Of a DNA stretch of 64,000 bases, positions 1 to 12,259 are shown piece by piece. The translations under genes were made by a program, and so were the position numbers. The DNA comes from Rhodeus uyekii (Eukaryota; Chordata; Actinopteri; Cypriniformes; Acheilognathidae). The notes under the pieces were generated by a model. It did not search any database. It saw only the letters and a list, made by a program, of their open reading frames with translations, and had not been told where the DNA came from. Each line of letters begins with the position of its first letter. Positions within the stretch are counted from its first letter, which is position 1. Location: assembly GCA_037043235.1 (NCBI GenBank), contig JAWRVZ010000025.1, forward strand, positions 3,003,501 to 3,067,500. Reading direction: 5' to 3'.

Positions 1-25
1 CATTTTGTGCCTTTCAGCAGGGTGA

Positions 26-340
26 GTGACTGTCCACCCAAAACTGACTCATCTCTCTGTCATTATTCAACCAAATCAAGAAATGTGGAAAAATGGGCAT
101 GTCACATGTCATATCGAAGATTGTGCCTTTGTGGATTCAGATGATGTTAAATATGCCCCTGATTTTTATGTGCTCTATTCACATGAGTATCGACAGAAAC
201 CTGATTTTCCTAGATTCAAAAAAGACGTTTTTATGGGGCTTTTGGACTTTCAGGATCCAGGTAGATGCTTTAACGATCCTCTACGTGACTGTAACACAGT
301 TCTTTGTTCAGGGAGGAAGGAGGCGGGAACCGGCAGACAT
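26..340 (+). other. Unidentified open frame at left edge
   Basis: An open frame runs from near the window start. Its first roughly 100 residues look more protein-like than the rest: acidic and aromatic, with a cluster of Asp, Tyr and Phe around residues 30-75. After about position 300 it continues into sequence that looks noncoding. The sequence GATCCAG followed by GTAGAT near 254-265 could be an exon end, but no acceptor was established. I do not recognise a family. It may be one exon of a gene lying left of the window, a pseudogene piece or chance. Confidence 0.2.
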
Positions 341-539
341 TTAACAGATGTTTATTATAAAAACAAAAAAAAGTACTGGCGGCAGTCCCTCATGGACTAC
401 TGCTGCCCACAACATAAAACCCAGGCCTGGTCCTCTCTCGTGTTTCACTGTCGTCGCTCCTCCTTTTATGCCTCCTCTCCTCCGTCGAGACCGGTGGCTC
501 ACAGGTGACGCTCTCACGGTCCCTCGACCCTGCCCTGCT

Positions 540-805
540 CGCCATAGTGACTTACCCATTTGTCCTGGCTGTTGTCAATGTTTCCGCACATTGACCAAAT
601 TAAATGCACATGTACAAACAGTTACTCTGAAGCAAATGTCATGCTGGTGGGATTTCTTCACTTTCTCTTCTAAGTCTTTAATTCCCCACTCAAACTGAAG
701 AGACAAAGTGTTACACATACAGGCCAGAGGCCGTTTCAGTGCACACTGTCAGAAGACCTTCACACTGCCCCATCATCTGGAAACATACATTTAAACTTGC
801 CATAG
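540..805 (+). pseudogene. Decayed C2H2 zinc-finger remnant
   Basis: At 555-620 a finger-like stretch reads C-x2-C, then Phe, Leu and His at the spacing of a C2H2 finger, but the final His is replaced. At about 638-715 a second finger is partly visible with a stop codon inside it. From about 710 the classic inter-finger linker H-T-G-Q-R-P-F-x-C follows, then a small frame change before Q-K-T-F and a third His-containing helix. Zinc fingers of this kind bind DNA, but this copy has lost Cys/His ligands, has a stop and shifts frame, so it cannot encode a working array. In human, ZNF770 lies near ACTC1. Whether this is a relic of that gene is only a guess. Confidence 0.45.
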
Positions 806-1365
806 TTGATTCTTCCAACCCACATGCTGCCCTACGGGTAGAAGGGTTACTCAAGGTTTGACCAAAGATGACCCAACCAAAAGGGATTTTACTGTGGATC
901 CATTGATTTCTGTGTAGGTTCTTTAAGTATCTTTTGTCTTCACAAATACAGAAACATCCAGAATTATCTGGGTTCATTATACTATTTAATAACATGTTAG
1001 GTTCTTTATTTTATTGATACATTTTGGATTTAATTTGACCAATTATGAAAACGTGTTTTTTTTTAATGTGTAAAAAAGTTTGAATAAGAAATAAATAAAT
1101 AAAACTGATATGTAGTTGGTTATGACCCAATGTGTCTGTTCCACTTGCTTTTTTCTTTTTAATTCGACAATAAATAGAGTGAAGCCTTTTTCAGCACTGG
1201 GGGAAAAATGGTCAAAGATCATCACAACACCACCAAAGCTGACTTTGACCATCTATTTTTAATTTTACAAACTTACAAAAGTATTGTTTTTGTTCAGTAA
1301 TCATGATCATGGTGTCGTCTAATTTGCAATAGTTCCATCTTTATACACTAGATGGTGTAATATAG
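806..1365. other. AT-rich intergenic sequence
   Basis: No coding pattern, RNA gene or recognisable repeat is seen. Open frames here are short and low-complexity. Confidence 0.6.
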
Positions 1366-1445
1366 CTTTCCTGTAGCTCAAACAGTAGCGCGTGGCTTGC
1401 AACTCCAAGGACATGGGTTTGGTTCTCAATGTGTACCTAGAATGC
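1366..1445 (+). mobile_element. tRNA-derived SINE head
   Basis: This stretch has the layout of a tRNA-like pol III promoter: an A-box-like TAGCTCAAACAGTAG followed about 35 bases later by a B-box-like GGGTTTGGTTCTC. The same arrangement occurs in the other SINEs of this window. The 3' part is not clearly recognisable, so the copy is truncated or diverged. Confidence 0.5.
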
Positions 1446-3343
1446 AAAATGTGCTTTCTCATTCTTTTAACAATTTACAAAAGTAGTTGGCACGTCTGGT
1501 GGCCCGCAAAAATCTATAGCATGGGCATGATGTGTCCTTGTTGTTTTTACCTAGCTACCAATCAGATTCGCACAGTATGGCTGAAATTAAAGAGTATCCT
1601 ATATAATAGCCATGTGCTTATAATCAATCTTTATACATGGCTTTATATATCTTTATATATGTTCTTTGTTTGTAAACGTCTTTACTTGAGTCCGTAGCTT
1701 CTTTCAGTAGCCTTTCCTTCAGTTGAGAGTTCAGAGCAGGAAACTGGGTGTAAAAAAAACCCTATGATTCATTTCAATTTCGTAATCTAACCAAATATTT
1801 CATGTAATGAGGGGTGTTTATTTATTTATATATTATACCTCAACAAATCAAAGTCCAATCAAAAATTTATTTTTGATAACAAGAAATCACTGTGTACCTA
1901 TTGGCTTTATTCAAGTTTAATTAAGTGTGCAAATTACTGGGAACAAATTCGCCTCGCTGGCACACACTGACCTCTCAATTATGCCAAGTTTGAACGGTAG
2001 GCCTATATTAATCTCTGATTGGTTTTTCTGGGAGTTTTGTGTTTGTTTTTAAATTTCTTTTTATTAAATGCTGTAGACATCACGTTTTATGGATATCTGT
2101 AAGGGCAGAGATGAGGGTCTGAGATGAGTTTTTGCATATAGCCTGACGTGTTTTTTTCTCGTTCACACTCATAAGACTGATTTCTTCATTCAACTGTCAA
2201 CCAACCTACCTAATCCTTCAGAAGATGCTTTTTATATCACAACATGGCATAAATCTGTTGTGGGCTAGTTCACACTTATCAGTATTCAAGTTACATTCTA
2301 GGTCACCCACAGATTAAGCTTTGTTCTCATCATTTACATTTCTCTTGAGGAGTTTAACACAAAGTGTAATCCAATGAAAATTCTCTATCTGCCATGACTA
2401 CTCTGATAGGATCATCGAGTCATTTAGGTCAAATGCATTGTTAAATGTCTGCTAATGATGTTTTATGGCGAGACAAATGGATTTTGTTTATAAATGCTTA
2501 TTCAATCGGCACAATTTCATAGTTTTGTATTGCTTTCGTGCTCTTTAATGCGTGACCCAGACCAACGAGTGGATATTGTCCTGCCAAGCGGATGAACATG
2601 TAGCATGCAACTCCCAACTGGCAGGTCATTAGTGCAACAGCAAATGGCTTTACTAATACCCACTATGCTGATTCAGAATTTGGTATTTCAGTGTGTTTTT
2701 GAAGATAGTTCTTGTAACAAGGTTCATGTTCAACTCAAGCAACTGAATAGTTTTGTTCAACTCCAAATGTTTGTAAACTAGAATACCTTCTTTTAACCAA
2801 CTTTAATATGTGAAGACAACCAAAAGTAAGCCATTTCTCCATTTGATTGTCGCAATGTCTGATTCGTGAATTAATGTTTTGCTTGAATTGGTTCACAAAA
2901 CCATTCAGGAGTCTATCTGAATCAACACAATTCTGGAGTTAACTATACTTTTAATGTAAATTAAGTAGGTTTTTGTGAGCTACAACTAACTGAACTAGGA
3001 CATCAATACTTTTATTAATAGTAATAAACAGAAACTAATTCCAGCCAGGGACAACATGGTGGTGAAATAATCACTGAATCCATTTTATCTTAAAGAATGA
3101 ACAGTTTGAATGGACAAATTAACATAAACTGGCCACTTTCTATTGTTGATTCTGCCAATAAAGAAACAATATAAATTTATCTGATTATCTCTCTGTTTAT
3201 CTGACCAATGACAGATTGTTAGAGAGCTTAGATCTTCATGCTCCATTGCAGTGAGATGGGTGTATGAAGCATTGCATATTGGTTGGATAAAATGTTTTTG
3301 GCCTTTAAACAAAATTAACAATGTGTACTTAAATGTGTAATTA
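1446..3343. other. Intergenic, no feature recognised
   Basis: AT-rich single-copy-looking sequence. The longest frames are below 105 codons and show no domain. Nothing in it could be assigned. Confidence 0.55.
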
Positions 3344-3941
3344 AGTTGGCTTGAGAAAGCCAACTTAGTGATATTGTATCTAAACTTATTATTATTTTTT
3401 TTATTATTATTTTTCTTCTTACCTAAAATTCTAAAAGAATCTCCTCGTACAGCTTTAAAGCTACAACCACTAAACTCTGCTCAGACTTCAGACCTGTTCT
3501 GACTTGAGTTGCTATATCATTTCAGACTGATCAGACTTATGATTTTTGATAAAGTTGAAGATTAAAATCATAAAAAGTTCCATAGACTTTACATTGAACT
3601 AAAATTCACCAATCAGAGGGCTTAGATTACTGAGCCCGCCTTAAGGCTTCAAACTAATCAGAGCTCTAGAAGGAGCGTCCATCACTGAAGATTGAACGAA
3701 TCAGAGCGCTGTTAGTCTCTGCCAGAAACTGATAGAGCCGCCATTACTGCTGGAGAGACAGAGATCATAATCTCCTAAAATAGATTTATGTGAGAGAGTT
3801 TATGATCAAACGGAAATTGTTTCCGATTATCAAGTAACCGCTGCAGCGTGTTTGCTGGAAGTTTTATGTACTTATATGGCCGAAATCTGACTCTCATTCG
3901 TGTTTACTCGGTGAAGGCATTTCCCCCGCTGAGCAGATTAC

Positions 3942-4148
3942 TATGGGAACGGCGACTCTCAATGAACTTCAAACGCGCGTCCCCGCGCACTTGCCGTCAA
4001 AGCGCCAAACCGTCAAAGCGCCTAAGTTTATTTATAACTTATGCCTGAGTTATGGGGAAGGCGACTGACGTTTACGCGCTGAATGAAGTTTAAATGCGCG
4101 TCCTTCTGCATTCGCGCAGCAACGTTTAAGCGCCTAAGTTTATTTATA
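3942..4148. repeat. Two diverged ~100-bp direct repeats
   Basis: Copies at about 3942-4036 and 4051-4148 both begin TATGGG(G)AA(C/G)GGCGACT, contain a GCGCGTCC core and end GCGCCTAAGTTTATTTATA. The second copy carries small insertions. The block is richer in CpG than its surroundings. Confidence 0.6.
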
Positions 4149-4165
4149 GCGCCTACGTTTATTCA

Positions 4166-4209
4166 CACACATACATACATACATACATACATACATACAT
4201 ACATACATA
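4166..4209. repeat. (ACAT)n microsatellite
   Basis: About ten tandem ACAT units inside the 2.5-kb transposon. Confidence 0.9.
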
Positions 4210-4355
4210 GGCTGGGTGGGCCTTGGGTAGCCACCAGATTTTCAGTTGTTTAAAATCGCGACTGTGAAAACGCACATATCGCCATATCAAAGCACATATC
4301 GCACAAGACGATCGCAATGCACCGCCAAAGACAACAATGGCGCACTATACTTCAA

Positions 4356-4437
4356 TCGGTCGTGGCTGAGAGGTTAAGGCGATGGACTAGAAATCTTTTG
4401 GCGTTTTCCCGCGTAGATTCGAATCCTGCCGACTACA
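4356..4437 (+). tRNA. tRNA-Ser(AGA)-like sequence, probable pseudogene
   Basis: The D-arm (GGCTGAGAGGTTAAGGC), anticodon loop CTAGAAA (anticodon AGA), a long variable arm and T-loop TTCGAAT match a type-II serine tRNA. No CCA is encoded and no intron is seen. Stem quality is poor: the first two acceptor pairs fail, one anticodon-stem pair is T-T, and one T-stem pair is A-C. Serine tRNAs decode UCN codons in the cytoplasm, but this copy is more likely a dead or SINE-like derivative carried in the transposon. There is no oligo-T terminator immediately 3'. Confidence 0.6.
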
Positions 4438-4950
4438 TTATGCTAGAAATTCTGAGCATCCCCCCCCCTCTTTTGAAAGTGATTAGCCTATATTAATAAT
4501 GCTTAATTACAGCTTTAAAATATAAATAAAAAAAGTATTTTTCACATTAGTGAAAACTGACCGTTAAAAGCCAAGGATGTAATTAAACCGTAAACATTTT
4601 TATAAACTAATTGCAATTTTCAACACTTTGGGGATCAAAAAGCATTGTTATTTATTTTTTGGTATTTCGTTACAACACCGATGATCCCTCATGATGAAAA
4701 AACTCCATGTATGTACCCTAGATGCCATTTTGTGCACTAACCAAGTATTGCAACACTTCTGTAATCAATTAATAATTTACTTTCAATTTATTTTCATGTT
4801 TATTACCAATGTAAATGTTGTTTATTTTAGATTTATATTTAATATTCATTATTATTCTTTGATATTTCAGACCACTCACTGTTCAGCTGAATCATCAATA
4901 ACCTCCAGTCTCTGCGTCAACTGACTCTTGTGTTCTTTAAAACATTAAAT

Positions 4951-5205
4951 CTCACTAGTGACTTGTTAAATAACATTCATTCTCGTCAGTGACATGTTAA
5001 CTCATGTTAAATCTCACAAGCGACCTACGAATGAAAAAATCTCACTAGCGACATGTTAGTTCACACTAAATGTCAATAGCGTCTTGTTAATTAACGTTAA
5101 ATCTTGCTAGCAACATGCTAGATCACGCAAATTCTCACTAGTGACATGCTAGATCATGCTAAATCTTGATAGCAACTTGTTAATTAACAATAAATCTTGC
5201 TACAG
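4951..5205. repeat. ~31-bp tandem repeat, about 8 copies
   Basis: Units follow the pattern (C/T)T(C/T)(A/G)CTAG(C/T)GAC(A/T)TG(T/C)TA..(T)CA..(T)TAAAT. Neighbouring units differ by several bases, so the array is old. A further partial unit occurs near 5797-5812. Confidence 0.7.
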
Positions 5206-5889
5206 AGCAGTAGTGCACTTTGCACTAATCACATTAAATAAATAATTGTATATTCTGCATATGACATTTTCTCAAATTTTCTTCTTAAAATTTGACATAT
5301 TTTAGAATGAGATTTGAATTTTGACTAATTATTACCCTACTGGCCATAACAGCAAATAGCATTATGATACCACATGAAGACATCTGTACAATACCTGTAC
5401 ACATTTTTGGGGGGGTATTGTATTTATTAGGTCCTACATATCTCAAATAGCAAGAAAAATTACAAAATGCACATCAGGCAAACTTGTGGGACTCAAGAGG
5501 ATATATAATAAATTTCAATCAGCATGTGCATTGAGTAGCAGTCATTTGGAACCCAATGTCCATTGCAATGGATATGCATTTTTTTTTTTAAATCCTGGAA
5601 AAAGACTTGCAGGTCTACAATCGATTTTTTACTTTAATTAGTATGTTAAATCTCTCTATTTTACATACTAACTATGAAATACTGGCAAACATATCAAAGA
5701 TTGCAAATACTGTATAACTGTAGAAAATGCTGCTTACTTCTGTGTGTGGGAAACAGCGGCACTCACTGACCAACTGAATCATCAGTAATCTCCAAATAAA
5801 TCTTGTTAGCGACAAACTCTCAAAACTTTTCAAGCTTGAAGCTTTTACAACTAATTTAAACTTTCAGGCTAGGCTTTCTCAAGCCAACT

Positions 5890-7319
5890 GAAGTTTATAT
5901 CATAAACTTCCTCTATCTAGTTAACTTTCTTATTGTTACATCTAAAATTCAAACAAATAGCTTTACAATTTGTCTCAAGAAATCAAACAATGGGATGCAG
6001 AAAGTGTCCCACTTGACGGCTCAGTTTTTTTTTTTTTACCTTGTCACCCAGCCATGGCAAATCGCAGGTAACAAATATATATATATTCAAGAACATTTTG
6101 CTGAGATTCACATTAAGTTATGAAAACGTTATTTCTGAATGTCTCTTGAATGTTCAATACGTCTAGTTTTTTAAAATGTCATAAAAGCATTTTTTTTTTG
6201 GGTTACACAAACATGCAGAGAACTTTTTTTCTTTTTTTCACATTGGGAATGTTAGTTTTGAATGGTCTCTGAACGTTCTGGAACAAGTTGTAACATTTAC
6301 AAATGGTAGACAATCGTCCGGAAATTTTGTTTTTCCTTGATGTATAAATGATGTTTTTGTGCTAACGTTTTGTGAACCTTATAAAGAGCATGACACTGAA
6401 TTTTTTTCCATTCACGTTAACACCATTGGGTGTATTGTCTTATATGACCATTTGTGTATGAGTAAATCAGGATCCATTTAAAACAACAAGTGATAGCCAA
6501 TTGTGTGCTCTTCTTTGATTGAAGTCAGCAGCTGAATATGGTGAACCTCTTGTGTTGAGACTGCCTGCTGTATGAAAAAAAAGGATTAATCCATCTGTTG
6601 TTTAGATCGGATAATGAGCATGCACATTTCTTGTCATTACAGATAATTTCAATCACGATGTGCCACAGAACTGAGACTCAATGGAGTGAGCTGGGTGTCC
6701 AAAACCTTTTAAATATGACCTTATCAGGCAGTCTGGAGGTATGATGCTTTGCAGATCCCCATGCCTGCAGTGAAAGATGAACAAGCTGTACATTTTGAAC
6801 CTCAAAGAAACTTTTTAGACAAGGTTCAATGTTGATAACTTCAGAGCTTCTTAATTCAAAAAATCCCTTGCTTTAAATCTGAGGTTTGTTAAACTCTCTA
6901 TTCAGCTAAAATCCCTTGAGCTCAGATGTTCTCGTTTTCCTGTAGTGTTTGCCCATTTGTGCATGCAAGCAACCGCTCTCTCCATGATATGAGGATCTCC
7001 TTTCAAATCCCCCTATCCCTTTTTCATTCCAACAATGGCAGCTAAGTGTCAATAAGACTGTTCCAAAATAACCTCAGACAGTGAGGCATAGTGCTGTATA
7101 TTTTTATTATGAGCCTGTAAAAGATGTCAGCCGAGCACACCTCTCAGCGGGGCTCTGCCACACTCAGTTTAAGAAGCAGTGACGATGTCAAACTCCCTGC
7201 AGGCGACAGGATTCCAGCGGTTTAATTTCCTTTTAAGTAGGCCCAGTCATGCAAGGACACTCACAGATCAGAGGGCCTTCTTTGGTATAAAGTTTCTATT
7301 GTTTGTGAAATTAGCCATC
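5890..7319. other. Intergenic; possible conserved noncoding patch
   Basis: No gene is seen. 6020-6470 holds loose GAACGTT-type repeats and homopolymer T runs. 6980-7260 is more GC-balanced and lacks repeats, as expected for a noncoding conserved element, but that cannot be tested from one sequence. Confidence 0.45.
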
Positions 7320-7465
7320 ACAATGCTAAGGTACTGTGGATGTTTGTCTGGACATTAATTAGTTGCTAAGGTGCTTTGGGTGTAATTTTTTAGAATATTG
7401 CCATGTTTACTAGTGTCTTTTGTGTGATTGCTATAGGGTGTTGCTATAGCAAATGCATTTGGTAT
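7320..7465. repeat. Short stretch of 'GTTGCTAAGGTG' minisatellite
   Basis: Degenerate units such as GTTGCTAAGGTGCTTTGGGTG and GTGTTGCTATAG match the large array at 36950-38070, same orientation. Confidence 0.5.
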
Positions 7466-7480
7466 TGTGTTTTAAATTTA

Positions 7481-8114
7481 CAGTGGAGTTCACTTATCTC
7501 GAATCACGGTTAACTCGCCAATCCTATAATGTCGACGTTTTTGAAGTGGAACCGCCAAACTCCCTATTTGTCTCAGCATTTTCTTTTCGGTCATGTCGAT
7601 TCTTTTATGACACCGAACACTAATACCTCTAGCACAAAAGAGGGACAAATTCGCCACTTCACACACCACTGATGTGCGGCCTGCTCAGCGCTGCTGCAGA
7701 TTGAAGAACCCGGTTGTTAAAAGATGGGCTGAAGCCGAATTTGTTGAGAAAGCACATTAGACAGGCAGAACACAAGAAAGTATGCAATTTAGTACAGCGT
7801 GATGACCTCACGAATATGTTGTGACTGTGTTTACGCTGTGAGCGAAATTGTGTTTGCAATGTTGGAGAATATAATTAAAGGTTTGTATCGAGAATCGAAG
7901 GTGTTTTTTATTGTATACTGGTAAATTTCTGCTGTTAGTTGGTGCACATATGCCTTTTGTTGTTAGCAAACATATACAGTGTATGTTCATTTTTTTAGCA
8001 TGCCGATCGCTTAATCAAATAAATCGCAAAATTGGCTGTTGGTTATCTCAATAATCCGTTATCTCAACGCTTTTTTGCAACCCCCGAGGCCGTCAACATA
8101 ACCCTATTCCACTG
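7481..8114 (+). mobile_element. pogo/Tigger-like DNA transposon, internally deleted
   Basis: The ends are CAGTGGAGTTCACTTATC on the left and CCCTATTCCACTG on the right, so both termini are CAGTGGA-type, and TA dinucleotides flank both ends (7479-7480 and 8115-8116). TA duplication and CAGT termini are hallmarks of Tc1/mariner-pogo elements. The 634-bp body contains no intact transposase. A shorter copy lies at 44097-44422 in the opposite direction. Confidence 0.75.
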
Positions 8115-8116
8115 TA

Positions 8117-9099
8117 TTTAGAACGCGTTTTTAGAATATAGTAAGCAACTGGCACATTTAAAAATAATTCAACTCCTTGATTATGATGGTCAGTTCCTGA
8201 TACAGTTCTTATGAAGCCAGTAAAAAATGAGTGACAAGCATCTTATTAGTCAGGTTATAATGGCTTCTCTGTGCTGTCAGCCAGAAAGGCAAATCTTTTC
8301 TTTAGATTACACCATATAAAGGTGCTCTTCCCATAACCCCACGTCACATCCACTGTGACCTTTTCCCTATCCTGAAGATTGCTCCCTCAGCCAAGCCTGG
8401 GATGAAGTAACACTCGTAGGCATTCCAGTGGTCTGAAGCCACTAGGGTCTCTCTCAGCTGTAACCCCCAGGGTCTGTCTGCTGGCCCTCTTTTGTGTGTT
8501 GGTGTTAGTGGTAATAATAGAAGGTTAAGTGTTTGATGCGGTACCCAATTTTTGGAGCTGGGGTGAGAATGAGAGGCATCTCTGAGGGTAGGAAGCCAGG
8601 ATATTTTGGACAGGCCAGGCCAGGGTCTTTCACTTCAGCAGTAGAGGTTCTGGTTTCAAGGCCGTCCGCTCCTCAAAGCACAGAAACCTTACACCACAAG
8701 AGTTGACTTAATGTTACTCAGCTCCTCAACTTCACTGACGACCATAGTGGGTCAGGTATTTAAGACTGGGAGGTCATACTGTTGTTTGGATCTATGAGCT
8801 TTGTTGATGCCTGGTTGTTTTATTAATGGAGCTCTAATAGTCCTTGTGGTATTGGATATTTACAGCAGCTTGCTAAGGGAAGCATCACTTTTACTATTAT
8901 ATATAGAAATTAAATAATTGATACAAATTCCCATAAATAACTTAAATTGGCACATGTTGGCCCAAACTGTGTGTGAGATGGACATGAATACAAATCAAAT
9001 ATATCACAAATCACCTGCTTGATGAGGAGACTTTTAACTAGTGGATGTTACAATTTTCCATAGAACCTATGGACCACCATCAAAACTTTGAAGTGGCAT
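8117..9099. other. Intergenic, no feature recognised
   Basis: 8260-8700 is less AT-rich than its surroundings and free of obvious repeats. No exon-like frame is seen. Confidence 0.5.
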
Positions 9100-9880
9100 A
9101 TGTTTTTATAACACATATAACAACCACCCAGAACACCCTCAAACCTATTTTCTTAGGGCAACAGACCAATATTTAAGCAACTATTTAGAACATGATAAAA
9201 CCGTCTTTGCAACCGCCCAGAACAACTTAAGAACAGCATAGCAATGTACCAACAATCATTCAGAATATGTTAGGTGGAAATATTCATGTCTATAAACTTT
9301 TATTTTTGCCAAATAGACAAGCACGCAGCAGCCATATTTAGAATTTGATCTTTGAACTTCCGTTTTTGTGGTAGCTCTGTATATTTCTATGGCATTGCTT
9401 TCAAAGAGTAATTAGCTGGTGAAGTCGATTTATTTATTGTAGAGTTAACAAAATATATATTTGAATTGTAATGTTTAAGTGGATTTCATAATAAATATCA
9501 GTGAACTGGTAAAATGAGCGGTTCATTCATAAATGCAAAAGATTTGACCTTCATGCTGTGAAAATACAAACCGGAAGAAAGAACACAATGACTGCAGTGC
9601 TTTACAGGAGCAAGGCTACATGCTACATGCTAACAGCTGCTCAAAATATTTTAGCAAAACTGTTAAAACCGTCAAAAACACTATAGAAACCGCATTGAAA
9701 CCATGCAGAACATGTTAGCTAATGTGTCAACCCCTTGCAGATTCATGTCAACATGCTAACAACCCCTCAAAACAGCAAAGCTGTTTAAACTACTCAGAAC
9801 ACCCAAGGAATCTCATATAGCAACATGCTAAAAGTCATGCAAAATGTTAACAAAGTTGTGTCCACCACCCAGAACACACT
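9100..9880. repeat. Minisatellite-derived sequence, reverse orientation
   Basis: 9100-9290 and 9640-9880 carry repeated CACCCAGAACA.C, TAGCAA and AACATGTTAGC-type units. These are the reverse complement of the GTTGCTAGGTGGTTGCTAAGG family at 36950-38070. 9290-9640 between them is non-repetitive. Confidence 0.55.
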
Positions 9881-12259
9881 TCTAAATAAAGTTTTTCTTT
9901 TATTGACATTGATGGTTCTACGAAGATCCTATAATATCTATGGAAACTTTCCATTGCACAAAAGTTTACTTATGGTAGAAAAGGAGTTCTTTGTATTATT
10001 AAAATGTCGTCACACTAAGAAAAAAAAAGAAACCTAATCTTCTTTTATCACTGTGGAACACCTTAATGTGACAGCGATCATTTTGCTGGGTTCAAACACC
10101 ATTAACGTTTACTTCAGAAAATGAAAAAAAACTAGTTTATGGTTTTATAATAAGTCATATGCATAAGATGGGATGGTTGTGAATAATAAAAGTTTTCCTC
10201 TGCAATTGCTTTTCAAGGGGGCACAACCATTGTCTGTGTGGTCTAAACACTTCCTAAGGATAATTTGTCACCATTTTGCTGACCTGTAAACAAACAGTAA
10301 TCTTGGCACCTCTTAAGTCTTAGGTTTTACTGTGCATGACCCTCTCTGCTCTGGGTAGACAGGTGTGTATGTGCGTGTGTGTGTGTGTTAAGAAGGGGAC
10401 TGTGAGCTGTCAAACACCCCAGCAGCTGTTCCGCAAGTGACCCTCCCCCTACATACACACGTACAAACTGAAAGAAACAGGAAGCAACAGGGAGGCAACA
10501 GTTATGAAACAGTTGTTCCACCCCCTTTACAAATGACAGCAGATAAATCAACACCAGAAAGACAATTTTAGTCACAAGGGTGTTTCAAAAGAATCTCAAG
10601 ACCACTGGACCACACACACAAGAAAACCTAGAAGGACAAGCATATAGTGTAGATACTCCATATTGATATCTTAATTATCTTAAAGTGCATTCACATTAGT
10701 GAAATTTTTAAAACCGAAAAAAAGGCCCACGGCTCACACATAAGTCACGTTCAAATCAAGAAACTTTCTTGTTGAGCACAGTAAATTCTCATGAACAACT
10801 TGAACCCATTACAAAATCTGCATGATGAAATGTTTCACTAAACTTTGAACACGGAGCATTTCAACGGTTGTGATAAGATGTCCTTCTCTGTAGCGTCTTT
10901 TTAACAACATAAATTCAACCTTTAACAAATAATAATTAATCCCAATTGTAAAAATATACAAGCCACTCCACCTTCCTGCAATGCTGCAAAAAATGTTTGT
11001 GTTCTTTTAATCTGGTTGCATAAGTATTTTCTATGGATCACAAGTCTTCACGTGATGAGAAATCCAATTGAGAATGTCCAAATTTACCAAATTTGAATTT
11101 TAGAACCATTTTAAGTCTCCCTGAGGTCAATAATTCTCTTTGATCACCAAAATAGTATAGTATTAGTACACCAGGATCATTATTGTATAATTTACTCCCT
11201 CAGGCTCAAACTAACTGATCCACTCAGCTAACTTTACTGAGGTAAACCTTGCACAATGGTATGACTCTTTACAATGTTGGACACATAACGATAATTAGTA
11301 TGAACCTTTTGCTTGAATGCATTATCAAACAGCTAATAATGTATTGTTAATGTTACACAAACCATGTTCCCATTCACCATGTCAGACTGCCTTCTAAAAC
11401 GTCAGCATCCTTAGAACGGCTTTGAATATTATAGAGCGTCAGTTGAAAAAGGCATATGGTTCATCATAACATCATAATATATGTCATGCTAAGGTTCACC
11501 CACACATAATTCAACCATTATATTGTACTCCATTGTACTCCCCTGCTTCAGAGAATAGTTAATAATATGCTAAAGCCTGGCCAACATGTTAGGATTGGTT
11601 ACGATGGCATTTGCAATGTAGAGAACAATTGCGATTCCAAACCATGTTTTTGAGGCTGTCTTCAGTTAACTACAGTTCTAAGGAGAAAATACTCGGCATT
11701 GGTCTTGACTTATGAATTTGCACATGGTTTTTCTTAATGTTTGTTGACGTGTAAACAACATTAAAAACATTATAAAATTTCTGATCGCATGGAATCCTAT
11801 TGAAATGATTGCATTTCATCTCAGGAAAGTTTTTTTCCTGAAACAATAGTAAATGTGTCTTTGAGGTTCAGACTTTTTAGTACTTACTTTGGACTGATTT
11901 TGTTGATTATGGCGAATCAGTTCATTCTTCAATTTTACTTGGAGTTTGTTTCTGGAGTCTGAAACAGCCTCCTTTAATAATCCGCTCAGACTGGTAAGCA
12001 ACATAGAACTACCATTGTTCCTAGTCTTCTTTGATGTGAAAATCTCTGATTAATTTCTTCTGTTTGGTCACTCAAGGTTGGATGTCCAACAACACAAACA
12101 CTAGAGAGCTGCTTTAGTAGAAAATGTGGTTGTAATTCTACTTGAGACAAAGACACTGTTTTTTTTCTTTTCATGTTGCTGAAAAACAATTTTGTTCATG
12201 CTTTAAGGGATTGTTTGAACACTTAAAACATGAGTATTTCGCCAATCATTATTACATAT
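9881..12259. other. Intergenic, no feature recognised
   Basis: AT-rich, with a short GT run at 10372-10388. No coding or RNA feature is supported. The ~10260-10560 part is repeat-poor. Confidence 0.5.

Larger units (their letters stand above)
3344..5889. mobile_element. 2.5-kb non-autonomous DNA transposon with 18-bp TIRs
   Basis: AGTTGGCTTGAGAAAGCC at 3344-3361 is repeated exactly as its reverse complement at 5872-5889, defining a 2546-bp unit. The left end continues so that the terminus can also fold on itself (AGTTGGCTT...AAGCCAACT). No transposase frame is visible, so it would depend on another element for movement. It contains a pair of diverged 100-bp direct repeats, an ACAT microsatellite, a tRNA-Ser-like sequence and a block of 31-bp tandem repeats. 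No convincing target-site duplication was found, so the superfamily is left open. Confidence 0.6.
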
